A DNA stretch of 64,000 bases from HGM04593 sp045654645 (lineage in GTDB: Bacteria > Bacteroidota > Bacteroidia > Bacteroidales > Bacteroidaceae), in contig JAZONR010000023.1 of NCBI GenBank assembly GCA_045654645.1, forward strand, positions 5,844 through 69,843. The letters run 5' to 3'. The position numbers were made by a program, and so were the translations under genes. A model generated the notes under the pieces. It was not told the origin of the DNA, ran no database searches, and saw nothing but the letters and a program-made list of their open reading frames with translations. The number at the start of each line of letters is the position of its first letter. Within the stretch, counting starts at the first letter, position 1. Below, one piece after another: positions 25,452 through 34,451 of the stretch.

Positions 25452-27299
25452 TCAGAAGGGGAAAAGCAGCGGCAGCACCAAAATCATCACAATGCCAAGA
25501 ATGAGTTGCAACGGAAGTCCCACCTTTATATAATCGGCAAAGGTATACTGTCCGGCCGGCTTCACAAGCGCATTGGGTGGTGTTGAGAAGGGTGAAGCAA
25601 AACAGAGACTCGCACCCAAAGTAACCGCAAAAAGCATTGGCACAGGGCTAACACCCATCGATTGCGCACAACTCATTGCCATAGGAGCCATAAGAATAGC
25701 AGTGGCAGTGTTGCTTATGAACATTGTCAGGAAAGAGGTGGTAAAATAGACCGCAGCCAAAAGAACTATCGGGTTAAAACCACCGAGCGATGTTACCAAA
25801 GATTGTGATATCCACTCCGACACACCTGTTTTCTGCAACGCAGTAGACATTGGCATCATAGCTGCAATGAGCACAATACTTTCCCAATTTATAGTCTTGT
25901 AGGCAGCCTCAACATTCCTGAAACAGCCCGTGAGCACCATAAGCAAACCCGCAATCATAACCGCTGTTACCGGCTTGATGGGAATGAAGTCGAACACCAT
26001 AACGGCAATCATCGCAAGCATTATCACGGCAGCCACAGGAGCCTTGTAGTCGAGCGTTACCTTTGCAGCCTCCTCAAGAGGACGGCCAAGCACAATCCAC
26101 TCACCATTCTCGTTCTCGAGATTGGCAATATTACTCCAGGTACCCTGTACAAGCAGAATATCGCCACTGTGTATCGATACATCAGCAATATTTTGCAGAA
26201 TATATTTATTCTTGCGACAAATACCAAGCACGCTCACATTGTATTTGGTGCGGAAGCCAACCTCCTTTATACTCTTGTTTATAAGTGAAGATGATGGGAG
26301 CAACACTATCTCGGCCACACCAATGTCATAGAAATCGAGACCTTTGCCACCGTCATTCTCGGGCATCAGTTCCAGTCTGTAGTCGGCCACAAACTTATCC
26401 ACCGACTCACCTGTTCCCGAGATATAAAGAATATCATCGACACGCAGAACGGTATCGGGGTCGGCGGCCTGCTGAACCACATTTTTCTTCAGCAAATTAC
26501 GCTGTCCTCTCTCTATGTGGCGCACCTCAATGATATTGAGGCCATACTCTTTTCTGATATCAAGCTCACCAATCAGCTTTCCGGCAGCTAACGAGCTTTG
26601 ATTTACCTGTACTCGATAGAGATTGCTTGATATACCATACTCCTTCACAAGCTGCTTCAGTGATTTTCCACTGCTGGCACTGGCACCGGTTAAAGCACCC
26701 GGCTTTGAAAGATACTTTTTGCTCAATGGCAAAAGCAGTATAGTACCCACCACCGCACAGATGAGACCCACCGGCAAGAATGTGAAGAAGCCCAAACCAT
26801 CATAGCCATTCTTTATCAGCTCCTCGTTTATCACAAGGTTGGGAGGTGTACCAATGAGAGTCATCATACCACTCATACTGCTGGCAAAGGCCAATGGCAT
26901 AAGCAAGCGGCTGGGATTCATCTTCATACTCATTGCCATACTCACCACAATGGGTATCATAATAGCCACTGTACCGGTGTTGCTCACAAAAGCACCCATA
27001 AACGAAGTAACAGCCATCACCAGCACAAACAGGCGTGTTTCACTGTTCCCGGCAAGACGCATCAGTTTTGAGCTTATCATCTTGGCAAGGCCGGTCTGGA
27101 ATATGGCACCACCAACCACAAAAAGGCCCACCATCATTATTATCACAGTGCTTGAAAAGCCCGAAAGAGCCTCCTCGGGAGTGAGGATACCAAGCACAAT
27201 GAGCGACACAAGGGCACACAGAGCAACAATGTCGGAACGTATTTTTCCTGTAATGAAAAACACCATTGTCAAAAGAAGTACAACAAGAGTTTCTATCAT
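25452..27299 (-). CDS. SLC13-family permease with two TrkA_C domains
   Basis: 615-aa inner-membrane transporter of the DASS/CitMHS type. The N-terminal half has about five to six TM helices with SNTGTVAIMIPIV and GTPPNLVINEEL motifs; two soluble RCK_C/TrkA_C regulatory domains lie at roughly 215-305 and 320-395; the C-terminal half repeats the fold with SNTATAILMAPMAMS and STPPNALV. Likely substrates are di/tricarboxylates, sulfate or another anion with sodium; sequence alone cannot choose. Monocistronic; the next gene downstream has its own promoter. Confidence 0.85.
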   Translation of the reverse strand: MIETLVVLLLTMVFFITGKIRSDIVALCALVSLIVLGILTPEEALSGFSSTVIIMMVGLFVVGGAIFQTGLAKMISSKLMRLAGNSETRLFVLVMAVTSFMGAFVSNTGTVAIMIPIVVSMAMSMKMNPSRLLMPLAFASSMSGMMTLIGTPPNLVINEELIKNGYDGLGFFTFLPVGLICAVVGTILLLPLSKKYLSKPGALTGASASSGKSLKQLVKEYGISSNLYRVQVNQSSLAAGKLIGELDIRKEYGLNIIEVRHIERGQRNLLKKNVVQQAADPDTVLRVDDILYISGTGESVDKFVADYRLELMPENDGGKGLDFYDIGVAEIVLLPSSSLINKSIKEVGFRTKYNVSVLGICRKNKYILQNIADVSIHSGDILLVQGTWSNIANLENENGEWIVLGRPLEEAAKVTLDYKAPVAAVIMLAMIAVMVFDFIPIKPVTAVMIAGLLMVLTGCFRNVEAAYKTINWESIVLIAAMMPMSTALQKTGVSEWISQSLVTSLGGFNPIVLLAAVYFTTSFLTMFISNTATAILMAPMAMSCAQSMGVSPVPMLFAVTLGASLCFASPFSTPPNALVKPAGQYTFADYIKVGLPLQLILGIVMILVLPLLFPF

Positions 27300-27553
27300 A
27301 AAAACATAAAATTAATGAGTACAAAGATATTTAATTCTGCCATAAATGACAAACCGAGAGCCGCATTTTCTCGAGGCATCGATATTTATAGCGAACTTTT
27401 GCTTTTTTTATATGGAAAAACTACGTTTTTATCGCGCATTTTAAGTAAATTCGCATCTGTTTTAAAGGAGCAAAACCGCTAACAGTTGTAAAGCATATAA
27501 AAACGCTCAAATACATATCCGGCATCATAGCCCTGACAGCAGCCACACTGCTT

Positions 27554-30500
27554 GTGCTATTAGGAACGCTGCGCACCAACGCCGTGCAACATCACATTGC
27601 CAACTGCATAACAACGGAAATCAATGACAGATACGACATACCGGCAAGCGTTGGCAAGGTAGAAATATTCAGCATAAACGAAATTGCCCTTAAGGATGTG
27701 CTGTTGCTCGACCTGAATGGCGACACAGTGTTACACACCGATGAGGCCCGCGCCCATCTCGACACACGACAGCTCTTCAACGGCAAAATAAGGATAAACA
27801 CAGCAAGCCTTGCATCACCAAGAATAAAGCTGAACAGAGAAACACCCGACTCTGCACTAAATATTCAGTATCTCCTTGACATATTCAACAATGGAGAAAA
27901 GAAAGAGTCGAAAGTGGACCTGCGCCTGAACCAGCTGACGGTATACGAAGGCAAGTTCACATACGATATTCTGAACACAGCACCCGACAGCCCTCTTTTC
28001 AACCCCAACCACATTGCAATTGATGATTTGGGCTGCAACATCTCGCTTAAAAGGCTCGACAAAGAGGGCTTCGACCTTTTCATACGCTCAATAAGCGGTG
28101 AAGAACGCTGCGGCTTGCGCCTGCAGCAGTTGAGGGTTAGAGCAAGGATGGAGAACAACACACTGAGCCTTGCAGGCATGGATGCCGAGACATCGGTAAG
28201 CAACCTGCACGCAGAGGAGATAACCATTGACCTGAACAACGGCATTGAGAATTGGAGCGCAAAAGGCGCTGTGCTGTGCGAGCGTTTCTCGCCCGCCGAC
28301 CTTGCCCCCTTCGTTGCTCTTCCCCCAATAGAAATTCCCGACATCACATTCACCATCGACGGTTTTTGCAACGCCGACAGCCTTGATGCAACGCTTGCCA
28401 CACGCACGCACAACAGCAGCCTGACCTTCAAAGGAAAAGCCACGCTCACCTCGCCGTTTACAAAGAAGAGGGAGGGCTGCATCAGAATATACGAGTGTAC
28501 CACAAGCGCACCGTTCATAGAGAAGGCGCTCGCCACAACAGGCAGCCCCAACAGCATAGCACCCCTTCTTGGCAGCACATCTGTAACAGGTGAGCTGAAT
28601 TTGAAGAAGGACACCATTGATGCTTCGGCCACCATCAGATGCCTCAGCGGCAACCTTGACGCAAGCGGCAGAATGACGCCCGACGGGCAATACAGCCTGC
28701 AGGCTGCCTGCAGCAATATCAAGCTGGGCAACATCACAGGAATAGCAGGGCTTGAAGGCTGTAACATTGTAGCCAATGCCAACGGCAACATACACAACGA
28801 GGAAAATCTCGCCAACATAAACGGTGAAATAACAGAACTCACATATAACCACTACACCTATGCCCCGATAGCCTTCAGCGGGCTCTATGCCAACAAGGAG
28901 TTCAAGGCTTCGCTCGAAACGAATGATTCCAATGCAAATATCAAGGCAAGCGCAAGATACACCCCGGCAAACAACACCTTCAGGGTTACTGCAAAAGCCG
29001 ACAGCGTAAGGCCATACAACCTGGCACTCACCACTGAGGACAAGGAGCAGAGCTACTCGTTCAGCCTCAACGGCGAGCACATAGGCTATAGCAAAGGAAA
29101 GAAGATTGTAAACCTGAAGATTGATAACTTCAAACTCACAGACAAGAGCGACTCCACATTCATACGCAACCTGTACATCAGCGACAACAACACCGGCGAT
29201 GAGAGGCTTTTTGTGTTCACTTCAGATTTTGCAAGAGCCAGCATATATGGCCAATTTGAGTTCCCCGACATTGTACAGAGCCTGAAGAATGCAGTGAGAA
29301 GACATATTCCTGCGCTTGCCGATGCCAAAAGCAGAAGGTGGAAGAAAACGTATAACAACTTCTACTACGATGCAAACATCACAAACAGCAAAGCCCTGAC
29401 ACACATCCTGGGGTTGCCATTCACCATAAACGAGCCGTCATACATAAAAGGCGCTTTCAACGATGAGGGCAACAACCACACAATTGATGCATCCATAAAC
29501 AACATAAGCCTCAGCGGCAAGCCTATAAGGTCCATTGGAATAAGCGGAAAGTCAAACGAGAAATACTTCGATTTTAACGCACAAATCCAAAGGCCAACCG
29601 GCAATAAGAGCAAAAAAATCGACGACAACAACATTGCCAACGATATTGTCATAAGACTAAATGCGAACATTGCCGACAACAAAATCAGGAGTATTGTAGA
29701 CCTGAACGATTTCAAAAGAGAACAGGAGTTGAGAGGAATGGTGCGCATCGATGCCGACCTCTCCAAGAATGATGACGAACGACTTAAGCTCAATGCAAAA
29801 ATCTTCAAGGACAGCATACTACACAAAAACGATGTGTGGCACATCAGCGAGGGCGAGGTATCGGGCAACCTCGACAAGCTCACTGCAAAAAACATAAGCC
29901 TCTACAGCAAGAGCCAGAGCCTGCTAATAGAGGGAGACATAGGGCGCACACAGGAGGACAGCCTGAAGGTCTACACCAAAGGCTTGAACCTTGGAACGAT
30001 ATTCGACCTGATAAACTTCCGCATACTGGAATTCGACGGCAAGGCCACCGGAACAGCCTATGTAACAGGGATACTTTCATCGCCCAATGCTGCCGGACGT
30101 TTCAATGTAGAGGATTTCCGCATTGACGGCGGCTCTATGGGCCGTGCCGATGTATTTGCCGGTTGGGACAACAACAAGAAAAGTATTCTTCTTGACATAG
30201 ACCTCTACAATGAGAAGGACATCAGGTCAAACGTAAGCGGCTTTCTTTCACAGGCCAACGACACCATAACGCTGATGATTGACGCCAATGAAATAAACAT
30301 TGCATTCCTCAACCACAAACTGAAGACATTTGTGGTAGACTCACGCGGCACAGGCACAGGCAAGGTGCACCTGCACGGCAGTTGGCGCGCTGTGGATTTC
30401 GACGGTGCGGTGGCAATGCACTGCTCAACAAAGGTTAAGGCAACAAACGTGCGCTACCACTTTATGGGAGACTCAATAAAGTTCTCGAAAGGCGCCATAA

Positions 30501-31924
30501 CATTCGACAATGCAAGGGTGCACGACCGCAACGGCAACTATGGTATGCTATCGGGTACAATAAACCACAAGAACCTGAGCAACTGGACCTGTCATCTCAC
30601 TGCCAGGGCCGACAACCTGCTTGTTTATGACACCGAAGATTTTGGCAGCCTGCCGTTCTATGGAACAGCATACGGCATTGGCACTGCAAGCATAATCAGC
30701 GGCAACAACGGCTTTGAGCTGAAAGCAGATATGGCAACAGCCCCAAATTCGCGTTTCTACTACAACTCCAATGTAACAAGCGGAGCGCGCGACAACAGCT
30801 TTGTAACATTCACCGACAACAGCAAGGCAAGAAAAAGCCCTTCAACGCCCGTGAAGGACACCAATAAAACCTATAACACAACCGCGAGCAAGATGACGCT
30901 CGATTTTATGCTCGACATCAACGAAAACCTTGAACTGAAGATATATACCAACCTGCAGAATGATGACTACCTGATTCTCAACGGCACAGGCCCGGTAAAT
31001 GCAGTCTACAACGACCGCACCGGTTTCAATATGAAAGGCCGCCTCGACCTGACAAGAGGAGCATACAAGTTCACCATACAAGATATCTTCCCGAAAACAT
31101 TTGAAATAGCGAAGGGCGGTTCCATTGCACTCAATGGCGACCCATTCAAGGCACAACTTAATCTGCGTGCAAAATACCTTGTACCTTCGGCCTCGCTCAG
31201 CGACCTCACCACAGAAATAGCAAAACGCAAAAGCGTGAAGGTGAACTGCATTATGGATATCACCGGTAGCCTGCAATCGCCCGAGCTGAAATTCGACCTT
31301 GAGTTGCCCGAGGGAAGCGAGGAGGAGCGCGAGTTGCTCGCCAGCATAGCCAGCACTCCCGACCAGAAGAATATGCAGTTCATCTATCTTCTTGGAGTGG
31401 GCAAATTCTACACCTTTGATGCCAGCAACGCCCAAGCAAGCGACGCCAACAGCTCTACAGCAGTGGAATCTCTCATCTCCAACACAATATCGGGACAGAT
31501 AAACAATATGCTCGGTAAAATCATAAACAATGGCAATTGGGACATATCGGGCAACATCTCCACCAGTGAACGCGGCTGGAACAGTATGGAAATAGAGGGT
31601 ATGTTGCGCGGCCGACTGCTAAACAACCGACTGCTCATCAACGGCAACCTCGGCTACCGCGAGAACCCCATTGCCAACAGAAACGTCATTGGCGATTTTG
31701 AGTTGCAATGGCTTCTTAGCCCCAAAGAGAATTGGAGCATAAAAGCCTATAGCAAGACCAATGACCGCTACTTCTCAAAAACCGACCTCACCACGCAAGG
31801 CATAGGCACATCAATACGTTTCGACTTCAACCGTTGGAAATGGTGGGGAAACAAAAAGAAAGAGAAGAGCCTGCACAAAAAGGCAGAAAAGGCACAAGAG
31901 AAGAGTACTGAAGAGAAGAAATAA
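27554..31924 (+). CDS. tamB: TamB/DUF490 translocation and assembly module protein
   Basis: Inner-membrane-anchored AsmA/TamB-type protein spanning the periplasm, taking part in outer-membrane protein assembly or phospholipid transport. From the GTG at 27554 it has 1456 aa: a long beta-rich region of repeating groove units and the C-terminal DUF490 domain (residues 1150-1415) with DYLILNGTGPVNAVYNDR, RGAYKFTIQDIFPKTFEIAKGGSI and the SLISNTISGQINNMLGKI segment. The frame is open from 27449 and codons 27491-27553 read as a signal anchor (KHIKTLKYISGIIALTAA), so translation should begin near 27485; no ATG, GTG or TTG exists there. An AAAGGAG ribosome site is at 27464-27470. Confidence 0.85.
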   Translation: MLLGTLRTNAVQHHIANCITTEINDRYDIPASVGKVEIFSINEIALKDVLLLDLNGDTVLHTDEARAHLDTRQLFNGKIRINTASLASPRIKLNRETPDSALNIQYLLDIFNNGEKKESKVDLRLNQLTVYEGKFTYDILNTAPDSPLFNPNHIAIDDLGCNISLKRLDKEGFDLFIRSISGEERCGLRLQQLRVRARMENNTLSLAGMDAETSVSNLHAEEITIDLNNGIENWSAKGAVLCERFSPADLAPFVALPPIEIPDITFTIDGFCNADSLDATLATRTHNSSLTFKGKATLTSPFTKKREGCIRIYECTTSAPFIEKALATTGSPNSIAPLLGSTSVTGELNLKKDTIDASATIRCLSGNLDASGRMTPDGQYSLQAACSNIKLGNITGIAGLEGCNIVANANGNIHNEENLANINGEITELTYNHYTYAPIAFSGLYANKEFKASLETNDSNANIKASARYTPANNTFRVTAKADSVRPYNLALTTEDKEQSYSFSLNGEHIGYSKGKKIVNLKIDNFKLTDKSDSTFIRNLYISDNNTGDERLFVFTSDFARASIYGQFEFPDIVQSLKNAVRRHIPALADAKSRRWKKTYNNFYYDANITNSKALTHILGLPFTINEPSYIKGAFNDEGNNHTIDASINNISLSGKPIRSIGISGKSNEKYFDFNAQIQRPTGNKSKKIDDNNIANDIVIRLNANIADNKIRSIVDLNDFKREQELRGMVRIDADLSKNDDERLKLNAKIFKDSILHKNDVWHISEGEVSGNLDKLTAKNISLYSKSQSLLIEGDIGRTQEDSLKVYTKGLNLGTIFDLINFRILEFDGKATGTAYVTGILSSPNAAGRFNVEDFRIDGGSMGRADVFAGWDNNKKSILLDIDLYNEKDIRSNVSGFLSQANDTITLMIDANEINIAFLNHKLKTFVVDSRGTGTGKVHLHGSWRAVDFDGAVAMHCSTKVKATNVRYHFMGDSIKFSKGAITFDNARVHDRNGNYGMLSGTINHKNLSNWTCHLTARADNLLVYDTEDFGSLPFYGTAYGIGTASIISGNNGFELKADMATAPNSRFYYNSNVTSGARDNSFVTFTDNSKARKSPSTPVKDTNKTYNTTASKMTLDFMLDINENLELKIYTNLQNDDYLILNGTGPVNAVYNDRTGFNMKGRLDLTRGAYKFTIQDIFPKTFEIAKGGSIALNGDPFKAQLNLRAKYLVPSASLSDLTTEIAKRKSVKVNCIMDITGSLQSPELKFDLELPEGSEEERELLASIASTPDQKNMQFIYLLGVGKFYTFDASNAQASDANSSTAVESLISNTISGQINNMLGKIINNGNWDISGNISTSERGWNSMEIEGMLRGRLLNNRLLINGNLGYRENPIANRNVIGDFELQWLLSPKENWSIKAYSKTNDRYFSKTDLTTQGIGTSIRFDFNRWKWWGNKKKEKSLHKKAEKAQEKSTEEKK

Positions 31925-31950
31925 TATTTACCTTATTAATAATATATAGA

Positions 31951-32907
31951 ATGAGACACTTCACATCCGTAAAAGATATAACAGACCTGAAAAGCGCGCT
32001 CAATGAAGCCTTTGAAATAAAAAACGACCGTTACAAATATTGCGAACTGGGCAAGAACAAAACCCTTATGATGGTGTTCTTCAATTCAAGTTTGCGCACA
32101 AGGCTCAGCACACAAAAAGCAGCCCTCAACCTTGGAATGAATGTTATTGTACTCGACATTAACCAAGGAGCGTGGAAACTGGAGACCGAGCGCGGCGTAA
32201 TTATGGATGGAGACAAACCCGAACACATACTCGAAGCAATACCGGTGATGGGCAGCTACTGCGATGTCATTGGCGTGCGCTCATTTGCACGTTTCGAAAG
32301 CAAGGCCGATGACTACAACGAAGTTATCCTAAACCAATTCATAGAGCACTCGGGCCGCCCGGTCTTCTCTATGGAAGCTGCCACACGCCACCCTCTGCAA
32401 AGCTTTGCCGACCTCATAACCATTGAGGAGCATAAAACAACTGCTCGCCCCAAGGTTGTGCTCACTTGGGCACCCCACCCTAAAGCCCTGCCACAGGCTG
32501 TACCCAACTCCTTTGCAGAGTGGATGAACGCCACAGACTACGAATTTGTGATAACCCACCCCAAGGGCTATGAACTTGCACCGGAATTTGTGGGCAACGC
32601 ACGTGTAGAGTATGACCAGATGAAAGCTTTTGAAGGCGCCGATTTCATCTATGCCAAGAACTGGGCCGCATACGATGGCGAGAATTATGGCAAGGTGTTG
32701 AGCACAGACCGCAGTTGGACAGTAAGCGAGCGTCAAATGGCTGTAACCAACAATGCGCACTTTATGCATTGCCTGCCCGTGCGCCGCAATATGATTGTTA
32801 CAGACGAAGTCATTGAAAGCCCACGCTCACTTGTAATTCCTGAGGCTGCCAACCGTGAAATTTCGGCAACTGTAGTACTTAAAAGAATACTTGAAGGGCT
32901 GAAATAA
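31951..32907 (+). CDS. argF': N-succinylornithine carbamoyltransferase
   Basis: 318-aa transcarbamylase of the arginine pathway variant used by Bacteroides, acting on N-succinyl-L-ornithine. The carbamoyl-phosphate loop reads SSLRTR (46-51) rather than STRTR. Residue 90 is proline (GDKPEH), the residue that in B. fragilis sets specificity for the succinylated substrate, where the Xanthomonas acetylornithine enzyme has glutamate. HPLQSFAD and HCLPVRRN complete the active site. It begins 26 bp after the TamB gene and may be co-transcribed; a terminator follows. Confidence 0.92.
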   Translation: MRHFTSVKDITDLKSALNEAFEIKNDRYKYCELGKNKTLMMVFFNSSLRTRLSTQKAALNLGMNVIVLDINQGAWKLETERGVIMDGDKPEHILEAIPVMGSYCDVIGVRSFARFESKADDYNEVILNQFIEHSGRPVFSMEAATRHPLQSFADLITIEEHKTTARPKVVLTWAPHPKALPQAVPNSFAEWMNATDYEFVITHPKGYELAPEFVGNARVEYDQMKAFEGADFIYAKNWAAYDGENYGKVLSTDRSWTVSERQMAVTNNAHFMHCLPVRRNMIVTDEVIESPRSLVIPEAANREISATVVLKRILEGLK

Positions 32908-32922
32908 AACAAATCACAATGC

Positions 32923-32947
32923 AACGCCCCAAAAGTTTTGGGGCGTT
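32923..32947 (+). terminator. Terminator of argF'
   Basis: Perfect 12-bp arms (32923-32934 and 32936-32947) around a single base. Confidence 0.8.
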
Positions 32948-32954
32948 ACATTAT

Positions 32955-33070
32955 TGAGAGGTTGTATAAAAAAGCTGTTTTTACAAAGCCCGAAAAATCA
33001 GTTTACTAAACGTAAACGAGCATTTTGAGGGCGAGCGTAACAATAAAATGACTTTTTAGAGTCGGCCTTC
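32955..33070 (+). repeat. Dispersed intergenic repeat, copy 1
   Basis: 116 bp downstream of the argF' terminator. It shares with 60168-60268 the left end (TGAGAGGTTGTATAAAAAA then GCTGTTTTTA), a central GCCCGAAAAA and the right end (CTTTTTAGAGTCGGCCTTC). The ends are imperfect inverted repeats of each other (TAAAAAG...). A nested hairpin GTTTAC/GTAAAC lies inside. There is no ORF. It resembles a REP or MITE-like element. Confidence 0.65.
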
Positions 33071-33083
33071 TCCTTATTATCAT

Positions 33084-34364
33084 CTACTTGCAGAAAGGTT
33101 TGTCATCGCCCCAGCACTGTTGCATCCAGGCTTTGCTCTTTGCCTCAACAGGATTATCTTGCGGCAGCCAGAATGAGAAGTGCTCTGCCCCATCGGGCAA
33201 GAACTGCTGTTTGACAAAATGCCCGGGATAGTCGTGTGAGTATTTATATCCGTCGGCATAACCCAAATCGGCCATAAGCTTGGTTGGTGCATTGCGCAGA
33301 TGAAGCGGAACCGGCAAATTCCCCGTCTCGCGCACAGTTTGCAGAGCCTTATTTATGCCCATATATGCCGAATTGCTTTTTGGCGAGGTAGCAAGATAGA
33401 CCACCGCCTCGGCAAGCGGAATACGCCCTTCGGGCCATCCTATTTTTGTAACCGCATCAAACGCAGCATTGGCGAGCAGCAAGGCATTGGGATTGGCAAG
33501 ACCCACATCCTCGGCCGCAGAGATGACAATGCGGCGGGCAATGAAAGCAGGGTCCTCACCACCCTCAATCATACGTGCCATCCAATAGAGGGCCGCATCG
33601 GGGTCGCTGCCACGTATCGACTTTATGAATGCCGAAATTATATCATAGTGCATCTCGCCATCCTTGTCATAGGCTGCCGGATTTTGTTGAAGAGCCCCCA
33701 CCACCTTGTCATCGGTGATGACGACAGGCGACTGTGAGTCGCTCTCCACAACGAGCTCAAGAATGTTCAGCAACTTGCGTGCATCGCCACCGCTGTAACG
33801 CATAAGAGCCGCTGTTTCACGAAGCTCAACACCACGTTCGCGCAACACATCATCGGCAGTAACGGCATAGTTGAGAAGCTGCATAAGGTCATCCTTCTCA
33901 AGCGACTTCAACACATAGAGCTGACAGCGTGAAAGCAACGGGCGTATAACCTCGAATGAAGGATTTTCCGTTGTAGCACCAATGAGGGTTACTGTACCTG
34001 TTTCCACCGCACTGAGCAGGGAATCCTGCTGCGATTTACTGAAACGATGAATCTCATCAATGAAAAGTATTGCACCACCGCGGGAGAAAAGGGGGGAATT
34101 GCGAGCTTTGTCTATAATCTCGCGCACCTCCTTAACACCTGCCGACACTGCATTGAGAGTGTAGAATGGGCGGTTGAGCTTATGGGCTATGATGCGGGCA
34201 ATGGTTGTCTTGCCCGTTCCCGGAGGCCCCCACATTATAAACGAGAGAATACGCCCCGAATCTATCATACGACGGAGCACAGCACCCTCGCCAACGAGAT
34301 GCTGTTGTCCTACATAATTTTCAAAAGAGGTGGGGCGCAGACGCTCCGCCAACGGTTGTGCCAT
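33084..34364 (-). CDS. rarA: Replication-associated recombination protein A (AAA+ ATPase)
   Basis: 426-aa member of the RarA/MgsA/WRNIP1 family acting at stalled replication forks. The start at 34364 gives MAQPLAERLRPTSFENYVGQ, the family N-terminus. Walker A is GPPGTGKTT near residue 46 and Walker B DEIHRF; sensor GATTENPSFEV and the C-terminal MgsA tetramerisation region follow. The frame's earlier ATG (34373) adds three residues. The gene converges on argF', with the dispersed repeat between them. Confidence 0.93.
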   Translation of the reverse strand: MAQPLAERLRPTSFENYVGQQHLVGEGAVLRRMIDSGRILSFIMWGPPGTGKTTIARIIAHKLNRPFYTLNAVSAGVKEVREIIDKARNSPLFSRGGAILFIDEIHRFSKSQQDSLLSAVETGTVTLIGATTENPSFEVIRPLLSRCQLYVLKSLEKDDLMQLLNYAVTADDVLRERGVELRETAALMRYSGGDARKLLNILELVVESDSQSPVVITDDKVVGALQQNPAAYDKDGEMHYDIISAFIKSIRGSDPDAALYWMARMIEGGEDPAFIARRIVISAAEDVGLANPNALLLANAAFDAVTKIGWPEGRIPLAEAVVYLATSPKSNSAYMGINKALQTVRETGNLPVPLHLRNAPTKLMADLGYADGYKYSHDYPGHFVKQQFLPDGAEHFSFWLPQDNPVEAKSKAWMQQCWGDDKPFCK

Positions 34365-34451
34365 AATATACAAAATGCTTATAGGGTGAAGCGCCCCGCA
34401 CCGGCAAGGCGCGAGGCTGCTTTCACATATTCATCAAAAGGATGGTTCTTA

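Noticed and set aside
27412..27444. Ten-codon upstream frame (MEKLRFYRAF) before tamB
   Set aside because: Ends before the likely transcription start near 27460, so probably not transcribed with tamB.
28088..29080. 330-codon and 325-codon open frames antisense to tamB
   Set aside because: Shadows caused by codon bias of the TamB gene; composition is unlike a real protein and no promoter is seen.
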